Positions 5,574 through 11,411 of a stretch of 11,411 nt of DNA are shown here, one piece after another. Positions within the stretch are counted from its first letter, which is position 1; each line of letters starts with the position of its first letter. A program made the position numbers and the translations under genes. Source of the stretch: an uncultured Porphyromonadaceae bacterium (GTDB lineage Bacteria; Bacteroidota; Bacteroidia; Bacteroidales; Muribaculaceae); the NCBI GenBank assembly GCA_900546835.1, contig UREH01000071.1:1-11411 (forward strand), read 5' to 3'. Under the pieces are notes generated by a model. That model searched no databases. It was not told where the DNA came from and saw only the letters and a list, made by a program, of their open reading frames with translations.

Positions 5574-8467
5574 TGCACGCCGTTGCTGGTCGACGAGCGT
5601 TTGTCGTATTTCAGGTCGCTCAGCAGGGCCGACTTCACGGAGATATGGAAGTTGTAGCTCTTGTAGGGGCCGACGGGTATCACGCTCGCTCTCATCATGA
5701 AGCAGTGCAGGTCGCGGCTTATGTTGAGGTTCATGTAGGCGATTTTATGAGTGTCGAAGTTGTACGACGCCGATGCCGAGAATTCCCAGTTTTTGGTAGG
5801 CCGTATGTTGCCCGACAGGCTGAGATTCTGGGTGATGCGCCCCTTGTATTCCATCTTTTCCTTGTCGAACTCGCCGTAGCCGTAGTTCACGGAGTAGTTC
5901 ACCGACAGGCTCCACGGCACTTCCCACCTTACGTAGCCCTCCGGCGTCAGGTCGAGGTCGGAGTCGGAGTCGTCCTTGTCGGAGAGCCGGTCGGGCTGCC
6001 CGTAGCCCGAGTCGTCCCAGTCGTCGTCGCGCGGGTTGTTGCCGAGGTTGCCGTTGGTTTCCGGCGGGTTGTCGCCGTTTTTCTTCTTGCGGCGGAAGGT
6101 GTCGTTGTTGAATGTATAGGAAAAGGATGTCCCGGTCGACGACAGGCGTCCCAGCCCCTTGCCGTGGGTGAGGCGGAGCTTGTCGACGCGCACGGGATTT
6201 CCATAGGAGTTGAGTTCGTAGGTATAGACATCCCATGTGGCCGAGAGGTTGAGGTTGAACTGCTTTGAGAGGCGCAGAAGCAGCGATGTGTTGATGTTGC
6301 TCCAGCGCAGCGAGTCGGCGGCGAAGTTGTAGCTCTGACTTACGGTGAAATTCTCGATGAGCGATATTTTCTTCTCGCCGATTGAGTCGTTGTCGGATTT
6401 CACTTTCATCTCCACGTTGTTGGCCAGCGAGAAGCTCACCAAGCCGGTCTTTCCCTGGCCCGGCACGCCGAAGAGGCCGCCGGGGAACATCGAGTACTTC
6501 CTCTGCTGGCGCTGGCCCTGGCGGTCGGTGTATTCATACTGGCCGTAGTAGCCGAACCAGGGGGATGAGAAGTCGGGCGACGCCGAGAAGGAGATGGTGG
6601 GCGTCATCACGTGGCGTATCATCTTCACCTTATCGCCCAGGAAGGGGAGAGGCTGGAAGAAGCCGTAGATTTTCGTATCGAGCGAAACGGATGCGTTGAA
6701 GTCCCAGACGTTGTAGAAAGAGTAGGTGGTGTCCATCACCTCGGCCGAGGCCTGCGGGTCCCACTGGCGGCGCACCTTCTGGGTGTACATTCGGTCGGTT
6801 ATGGTGATGTTGGGGGTGATGTTGAAGTAGGTGAAGAGCGGGAACGTGGCCGAAATGGGGATGCTGTGGCGCATGCCGTTGCGCCAGTCCTTTATCAGCG
6901 ATTTCTTGAAGAATTCATCCTGTTTGGAGGACAGGGAGTTCTGGAACTGGCCCGTGTAGCTCATGCGGATTTTCTCATACCACCGGTCGGCCCCCACGGC
7001 GTTTTTGCGCTTGAAGGGGTAGGTCTGGCTCATGGTGATGTTGAGGTTGGGGAAGGATACGGCCAGAGTGGAGTCCTGCGTGCGCTGCGAGATGTTGAGC
7101 GAGGTCGAGAGCGACCACTTCGAGTTGGGGAAGCGGTAGCTCATATTGATGGTCGAGGATTTGGTGTTCTCGGTGAATGCGTTGGTATAGTAGGAGTTGA
7201 GCGAGTTGCGCGTATAGCCCGAGGTGGTGAAGTTCACGGCCGCCGAAAGGCTCATGTTGGGGTTGGCCTTGGAATCCTGCGAATGGCTCCAGACCGCCTG
7301 GAAGTTGGTGGCTTTCGAGTAGTCGGGGTCGGTCTTCTCGCCGTAGATGGTTTTGAGGTAGTTGATGTTGAACGAGCCGCTGTACTTGTAGCGCTTGCGG
7401 TAGGTCGACTGAGCCGAGAGGCCCCACGAGCCCTTGGTGTAGATTTCGCCGGTGAGGGCGAGGTCGATCATGTCGTTGATGGCGAAGTAGTAGCCGCCGT
7501 CGCTCAGGTAGAAGCCGCGGTTGTAGTCGTCGCCGAAAGTAGGAACAATCACGCCCGAGGCATATTTGTCGCTGAAAGGGAAATAGCCGAAGGGGATTGC
7601 CAGCGGGAGCGGAAGGCCCGCGAGCACCATGTAGGCCGGCCCGGTCACGATATTTTTCTTCGGACGTACCTTGGCGCGCGTGAGCTGCAGCCAGAAGTGG
7701 GGATGTTCATGGTCGTCGCAGGTGGTGTAGCGGCCGCTCTCCAGGTAGTAGTCCTCGCCTTCGGTCTTTTTGGTTTTGCCGCCGGTAAGGTATCCTTCGC
7801 CCTGCTGGGTTATCACGTTGGTGATGTAGCCGCGCTTGCTCTTGAAGTTGTAGCGCATCGTGGCCGATTCGTAGCTTGAGCCGCCCTCCTCGAATACGGG
7901 GGTCCCTACCATCTCGCCCACGGAATCCTGACGGCCTACGGCGTAGACCTCGCTGCTGTCCATATTCAGCTTGATTTCGGCCGCCGAAAGCTTGAGGTCG
8001 CCGTAGTCAACGGTGCCGTCGCCATACATGTATACGGTATTGCGTCCGATCATCACCATCGAGTCTTTCGAGTTGAAGACGACCTGGTTGTCGAGGTCGA
8101 CCTTCTCGCGGCGGATGCGCGAGGGGCGCTTTGCCGTGGTGTCGGCCCTCATCGGAGCCGCCGCTAAGGAATCAGCTGCCTGAGCGATGGAATCGGAAGA
8201 AATGGAGTCCGGAGCAACAATACCAGAGGCATCGGCAGGGAGCGTATCCAACGGGAGGATGCCTGCAATCGATTCTGCCGTTGCCTTCAGCCCGTCGACG
8301 GCCGAGAGAATCGCGTCGGTCGCGGTGGCTGAATCGGCCGTAACGGCATCACTGGCCGCTTTTCCCTCCTGTAGCGTCGCAGACAGCACCCCATCGCGCG
8401 AAAAAAGCTTTCCGGCGAAGAAGAATATGGTAAATATCAGGATGATATATAACTGAGAGCGTCGCAA
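5564..8467 (-). CDS. lptD: LPS-assembly outer membrane protein LptD (OstA/Imp)
   Basis: Outer-membrane beta-barrel that, with LptE, inserts lipopolysaccharide into the outer leaflet. Of 967 residues, the N-terminus RRSQLYIILIFTIFFFAG (2-19) looks like a signal peptide. It is followed by an Ala/Ser/Asp/Thr-rich linker (about 30-115) and an LptA/OstA-like beta-jellyroll (about 125-235, with repeats such as NTVYMYGDGTVDYGDLKL and SEVYAVGRQD). Then comes a conserved stretch GRYTTCDDHEHPHFWL (245-260) through PFGYFPFSDKYASGVIVP (292-309), which is diagnostic of Bacteroidetes LptD, and a long barrel of alternating polar/aromatic strands to the C-terminus. Residues 793-845 are a charged, Asp-rich insertion, probably an exposed loop. 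Only two cysteines occur (250 and 922). The start is a TTG at 8465-8467: the frame has no ATG or GTG between an upstream TAA at 8597-8599 and this codon, and the next Met (107) would lose the signal peptide. Confidence 0.93.
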   Translation of the reverse strand: MRRSQLYIILIFTIFFFAGKLFSRDGVLSATLQEGKAASDAVTADSATATDAILSAVDGLKATAESIAGILPLDTLPADASGIVAPDSISSDSIAQAADSLAAAPMRADTTAKRPSRIRREKVDLDNQVVFNSKDSMVMIGRNTVYMYGDGTVDYGDLKLSAAEIKLNMDSSEVYAVGRQDSVGEMVGTPVFEEGGSSYESATMRYNFKSKRGYITNVITQQGEGYLTGGKTKKTEGEDYYLESGRYTTCDDHEHPHFWLQLTRAKVRPKKNIVTGPAYMVLAGLPLPLAIPFGYFPFSDKYASGVIVPTFGDDYNRGFYLSDGGYYFAINDMIDLALTGEIYTKGSWGLSAQSTYRKRYKYSGSFNINYLKTIYGEKTDPDYSKATNFQAVWSHSQDSKANPNMSLSAAVNFTTSGYTRNSLNSYYTNAFTENTKSSTINMSYRFPNSKWSLSTSLNISQRTQDSTLAVSFPNLNITMSQTYPFKRKNAVGADRWYEKIRMSYTGQFQNSLSSKQDEFFKKSLIKDWRNGMRHSIPISATFPLFTYFNITPNITITDRMYTQKVRRQWDPQASAEVMDTTYSFYNVWDFNASVSLDTKIYGFFQPLPFLGDKVKMIRHVMTPTISFSASPDFSSPWFGYYGQYEYTDRQGQRQQRKYSMFPGGLFGVPGQGKTGLVSFSLANNVEMKVKSDNDSIGEKKISLIENFTVSQSYNFAADSLRWSNINTSLLLRLSKQFNLNLSATWDVYTYELNSYGNPVRVDKLRLTHGKGLGRLSSTGTSFSYTFNNDTFRRKKKNGDNPPETNGNLGNNPRDDDWDDSGYGQPDRLSDKDDSDSDLDLTPEGYVRWEVPWSLSVNYSVNYGYGEFDKEKMEYKGRITQNLSLSGNIRPTKNWEFSASASYNFDTHKIAYMNLNISRDLHCFMMRASVIPVGPYKSYNFHISVKSALLSDLKYDKRSSTSNGVQWY

Positions 8468-8481
8468 GAGATTGGTGGCAT

Positions 8482-8556
8482 CTAATGATGAAGTCCATCG
8501 GCCGCATCTCGCCCGGCAGCGAGCCGGTGGCGGCCTGAAATCTGGTCGAGGTGCAT
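8482..8556 (-). other. Possible 24-codon leader ORF in the lptD 5' untranslated region
   Basis: An ATG at 8554-8556 opens a 24-codon frame (MHLDQISGRHRL onward) ending with TAG at 8482-8484, 14 bases before the lptD TTG. The putative leader also holds a TGCGC/GCGCA stem with an AAAA (plus-strand) loop at 8556-8569, at the predicted transcript 5' end, and a CCGGC/GCCGG stem at 8513-8527. Short ORFs arise by chance, and nothing in the peptide is recognisable, so this is only a candidate regulatory leader. Confidence 0.2.
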
Positions 8557-8577
8557 GCGCAAAAGCGCAATAACGTG

Positions 8578-8585
8578 CAAATTTA
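8578..8585 (-). promoter_or_regulatory. Bacteroidetes-type -7 promoter box TAAATTTG upstream of lptD
   Basis: The minus strand reads GTCGTAAATTTGCACG, matching TAnnTTTG, in the 160-base gap between the YfhO-family gene and lptD. Transcription would start near 8571, giving a leader of about 105 bases before the TTG start. The -33 region is not convincing. It probably serves lptD, the methyltransferase-like gene and the recombinase gene. Confidence 0.5.
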
Positions 8586-8627
8586 CGACATTCCGCTTAA
8601 AACATCTCATTCGCCTCCGTTAAATTT

Positions 8628-11261
8628 TCATATCCCCGCATAGTTCGCAGTTGCGGATGCCTTTGAGCATTGTGAGGCCGGTGGGAGGAGAGAGGCGACG
8701 ATGGCCAGGGCGAGCAGGAGGTAGATGGCGACGACGGCAAAGCGGGCGGCGGCTACGGTGTTGCGCACCGAGGCGGGATTGAAGCGCATCTTCACGGTGT
8801 GGTTTCCTGCAGGGATGCGCAGGGCGCGGAGCACGTAGTTCACACGGCCCAGTTCGGCGGGATTTCCGTCGATTGTGGTCTCCCAGCCCCACGGGAAGTA
8901 GATTTCGGAGAATACGGCGATGCCGCCGTTGGCGCTCCGGGCTGCGTAGGTCAGCCTGTCGGGGGCATATGAGGTCTCGAAGATAGTGTCCGATGGAGCT
9001 GTTGGCCTGGCTTTTCCGAGGGCTTGGGCGAAGCGGCGTTCGGCCACGGCCTGCGAGGCGGGGTCGAGGGTAGAGAGGGCGTCCATCTCGGCGTCGGCAT
9101 TGTCGACGTAGGATATTTCATCCACAAACCATGCGTTGCCCAGCGCCTGGGGGTTGAGCTGCGCATTACCGTCGTTGCCCACTATATAGCGGGCATTGAG
9201 CATGTCGAGCACGCGGAAGTCGGCCTCTGTGGGCGTTCCGTTGGGGAAATGCGAGAGATGGCGGTCGATGAGGTCCTGATAGCGCGTAAGCTTGGCGGCA
9301 TGGTAGCCGCCTACGGCTTTGTGGTGGCGCGATGGTGCTGCCTGATAGAAGCGCGGAATATCCATCACGCGGTAGTTCATCGCCGTGTCGGCCAGAATGG
9401 CCTTGTCGGTGGCGCTGAGGGGGAAGGGGTCCGTCTTCGAAATTTCAGGAGCGCAGAAGCTTTCGTGGTTCAGGTAGCGCTTGTTGACGGTGTAGAGGTC
9501 CACACACACCAGCAGCCCGATTATCGCGGTAGCCATCCAGTGTTTCACTTTCCCGAATGTGCAGAGTATCAGGGCGCCGAATGCCAGAAGAATGAATATG
9601 AGCGAGCGCAGCGAGTCGGCTTTCACCAGCGAGTAGCGGAGCTCTTCCACTACGCCTGCTATGGCCGGATTGTTGATGGAGAACATCCGGATGGCCTCGG
9701 CCGGATAGCCGGCTTGCTGAAGCTGATAGGAGAGCATGTCGGACAGCTGCATGTCGCCCTCGGTGATGGCCGGCCCGTAGACCGACGGGAAGAGCCAGCC
9801 GGCCACGCAGAAGAGCGCCGTCAGACCGAACGCGGCGTAGATTTCGCGGCGGTAGCGCGAGAGCGCCCCGGGCTCCGTGAGCAGTTTCTGCAGTGATAGA
9901 ATGGCCAGCAGAGGGATGCAGAATTCGGCCACCACCAGAATGCTCTCGACTGTCCGGAATTTCGAGTACATCGGCATATAGTCGATGAACAGGTCGGTGA
10001 GCCACTGCATGTTTCGGCCCAGCGCAAGGCCGACTGAAAGCACTGTCATCACAAGAAGGGCCCATTTAAGCGGCCCGCGCACTATCAGGCATCCCAGCAG
10101 GAAGAGGGTGAAAATTATCGCTCCCACATATACCGGGCCGTTCGTGCCCTCCGGCTCGCCGAAGTAGCGGCTGATGTAGTTGGCGAGATACTGGTATTCG
10201 CCCTCGTTGAGTCCGGCGCGGGCGATTGCCTCGTCGGCTCCCTCGACGTCGGTGAGCGATGTTGGCTGAAGGCCTCCTCCGCCCGGCTGTACGGATGCGC
10301 CGCCCTTTACGTCGGGGATAAGCAGCGAAAAGGTCTCTGAGCGTCCGTAGCTGTATTGGGTTATGTAGTCGCGGTTTAGGCCGGAGGTGGCGTTGGCGTC
10401 GTCGTTGGCCGATGTAAGTTCCGAGTGGCCCCCGCGCATGGATTCAGCCGCGTACAGGTAGGTGTTGTAGAGGTTAGGCATATTAGCCGTTACGGCCAGT
10501 GCTCCGGCCACGAGTAGAGCTCCCGTGGCCTTTAGCCAGCGGCGGGTCTCCCCCTTGCGGAAGGCATCGATCAGGAAAGCGATGATGATAGCCGCCACTA
10601 CGAAGAGGAAGTAGTACGTCATCTGCACGTGGTTGTTCTTGATCTGCATCATGGCGAACAGCGCCGCGAGCGCCGCGCCGAGAAACCACCGGCCGCGGTA
10701 GGCCATGATGATGCCGGCGATTGTGGGCGGGATGTAGGCCAGAGTGACGAACTTCCATATATGGCCCGCTCCTATTATTATGATGAAGTATGTGGAGAAG
10801 CCCCAGGCCACGGCGCCGATGAGGCCGTAATACCACCTCACGCGCATGGCCGCCATCAGAATCAGGAAGCCGAACATCATCATGAACAGCAGATTGGAGG
10901 GGGAGGGGAGTCCTGCGCCATATACCGTGTTGATCCATCCGAAAAGCGAGTCGGAGGGATAGGAAGGCGAAATCTGGAAGGTGGGCATGCCGGAGAATAG
11001 CGAGTTGGTCCATCGCGGGAGATCCTCGCCGGTGGCTTCGGCGTAGGCGGTGGCCTCGTAGCCTATGGCGGCTCCCTGCTGCATGTCGTGCTGCCGCAGC
11101 TCGTTGCCGAGCGATGCGTCGGGATAGAAGAAAGCGATGGAAAGGATGGCTATTGCTGCCACACTTACGAAGAAGCCCCACCACTGAGGCCGGCGCACTT
11201 CGGCTGCCACCCGGCCCGGAATCATCCGGAGGCGTGAGGCGAGATTCTGCAACTTGTTCAT
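8628..11261 (-). CDS. yfhO: YfhO-family polytopic membrane protein (GT-C-like)
   Basis: Large inner-membrane protein of 877 residues, in the usual Bacteroidetes YfhO range. In Bacillus, YfhO-family proteins are linked to glycosylation of cell-envelope polymers from lipid-linked sugars; the Bacteroidetes role is not known to me. Hydrophobic segments appear near 29-46, 122-139, 144-165, 172-187, 192-206, 213-232, 246-260, 377-395, 398-414 and 440-457, with more around the middle and one near 838-860. Motifs I associate with the family include ELRQHDMQQG (54-63) in the first periplasmic loop, RWTNSLFSGMPTFQ (83-96), GHIWKFVTLAYIPP (166-179) and YMPMYSKFRTVESIL (428-442). A soluble C-terminal domain has FSEIYFPWGWETTIDG and IPAGNHTVKMRF before the last membrane segment. 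The gene has its own -7 box and appears monocistronic. The ATG at 11259-11261 is preceded by an AT-rich leader. Confidence 0.92.
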   Translation of the reverse strand: MNKLQNLASRLRMIPGRVAAEVRRPQWWGFFVSVAAIAILSIAFFYPDASLGNELRQHDMQQGAAIGYEATAYAEATGEDLPRWTNSLFSGMPTFQISPSYPSDSLFGWINTVYGAGLPSPSNLLFMMMFGFLILMAAMRVRWYYGLIGAVAWGFSTYFIIIIGAGHIWKFVTLAYIPPTIAGIIMAYRGRWFLGAALAALFAMMQIKNNHVQMTYYFLFVVAAIIIAFLIDAFRKGETRRWLKATGALLVAGALAVTANMPNLYNTYLYAAESMRGGHSELTSANDDANATSGLNRDYITQYSYGRSETFSLLIPDVKGGASVQPGGGGLQPTSLTDVEGADEAIARAGLNEGEYQYLANYISRYFGEPEGTNGPVYVGAIIFTLFLLGCLIVRGPLKWALLVMTVLSVGLALGRNMQWLTDLFIDYMPMYSKFRTVESILVVAEFCIPLLAILSLQKLLTEPGALSRYRREIYAAFGLTALFCVAGWLFPSVYGPAITEGDMQLSDMLSYQLQQAGYPAEAIRMFSINNPAIAGVVEELRYSLVKADSLRSLIFILLAFGALILCTFGKVKHWMATAIIGLLVCVDLYTVNKRYLNHESFCAPEISKTDPFPLSATDKAILADTAMNYRVMDIPRFYQAAPSRHHKAVGGYHAAKLTRYQDLIDRHLSHFPNGTPTEADFRVLDMLNARYIVGNDGNAQLNPQALGNAWFVDEISYVDNADAEMDALSTLDPASQAVAERRFAQALGKARPTAPSDTIFETSYAPDRLTYAARSANGGIAVFSEIYFPWGWETTIDGNPAELGRVNYVLRALRIPAGNHTVKMRFNPASVRNTVAAARFAVVAIYLLLALAIVASLLPPASQCSKASATANYAGI

Positions 11262-11293
11262 TAAGAGGGTGTTTAATAATAGCTGTTAAATTC

Positions 11294-11301
11294 CAAACGT
11301 A
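11294..11301 (-). promoter_or_regulatory. Bacteroidetes-type -7 promoter box TACGTTTG upstream of the YfhO-family gene
   Basis: The minus strand reads TCTTACGTTTGGAA, matching TAnnTTTG, 33 bases before the ATG of the YfhO-family gene and downstream of the stop codon of the edge ORF. The predicted leader is about 25 bases. No clear TTTG -33 element is seen at normal spacing. Confidence 0.5.
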
Positions 11302-11315
11302 AGAAGGTATTATGA

Positions 11316-11411
11316 TTAATAGGAGTTAAACTCATCGTATATTTTGGCCATTTTTACCTTTCTCGTCAGTCGTGATGCCCGCATCACTCCTTTCTCAAAA
11401 GGCAAAACTGC
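11316..11411 (-). CDS. C-terminal end of an unrecognised protein (cut by window edge)
   Basis: The minus strand is open from the window edge for 31 codons to a TAA at 11316-11318, ending LTRKVKMAKIYDEFNSY. The basic stretch followed by an aromatic, acidic end looks like a real C-terminus rather than chance, and the YfhO promoter box falls just after its stop, which fits a gene boundary. I do not recognise the family. A chance open frame of this length is possible, so confidence is moderate. Confidence 0.4.
   Translation of the reverse strand, partial: AVLPFEKGVMRASRLTRKVKMAKIYDEFNSY

Noticed and set aside
6611..7879. Long plus-strand open frame (422 codons) opposite lptD
   Set aside because: It is antisense to a strongly supported beta-barrel gene. 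Its Val/Gly/Ala/Glu-rich translation with no domain pattern is what a GC-rich third-position gene gives on its reverse strand.
8349..8570. Minus-strand 73-codon frame overlapping the lptD start
   Set aside because: It needs a TTG start, runs out of frame through the lptD signal peptide and has no recognisable domain; it is more likely leader sequence.
9024..9896. Plus-strand open frame (290 codons) opposite the YfhO-family gene
   Set aside because: It lies wholly inside the antisense of a well-supported membrane protein and its His/Val/Gly-rich product shows no family motif.
11262..11290. Sequence AGAGGGTGTTTAATAATAGC before the YfhO-family gene as an insertion-sequence end
   Set aside because: It resembles terminal repeats of some IS elements, but no matching inverted copy or transposase is present, and it fits as the AT-rich leader of the gene.

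Overview
The window looks like chromosomal DNA from a GC-rich member of the order Bacteroidales (Muribaculaceae-like is a guess). The basis is threefold. Several proteins are of Bacteroidetes-specific type: an LptD with a long Ala/Ser/Asp-rich N-terminal linker, a YfhO-type membrane protein, a small CCGxHxxC protein and a 'GxHSPF' methyltransferase-like protein. Shine-Dalgarno sequences are essentially absent. Boxes matching the Bacteroidetes -7 promoter consensus TAnnTTTG stand in front of three genes.

All recognisable genes lie on the minus strand, so the reading order runs from high to low coordinates. At the right edge is the last 31 codons of an unrecognised protein (11316-11411), then a YfhO-family polytopic membrane protein (8628-11261) with its own promoter box. 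Next comes a tight three-gene block: lptD (5564-8467), a methyltransferase-like gene overlapping its end by 10 bases (4899-5573), and a XerC/XerD tyrosine recombinase (3973-4884). A third block starts at a clear promoter box at 3858-3865: a MalY/PatB-type PLP C-S lyase (2639-3829), aroA (EPSP synthase, 1185-2510), a small membrane-anchored CCGxHxxC protein (716-1165), and the 5' part of a zinc/manganese-type ABC permease (1-686, cut by the window edge).

The content is mostly housekeeping: outer-membrane LPS assembly, chromosome-dimer resolution or related recombination, aromatic amino acid synthesis, sulfur amino acid metabolism and metal uptake. I see no CRISPR array, tRNA, rRNA, transposase, phage gene or defence system, and I do not claim an undescribed system.

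The points that merit a second look are small. Two different palindromes lie between the C-S lyase gene and aroA, and one of them contains the lyase stop codon and last codons. lptD has no in-frame ATG or GTG start and a structured, uORF-containing leader. Its product has only two cysteines, placed either side of the barrel. AroA has an altered PEP-loop. The methyltransferase-like protein has a damaged SAM-binding motif, and a potential metal-binding protein sits directly before the metal permease. No gene-free stretch exceeds about 160 bases.
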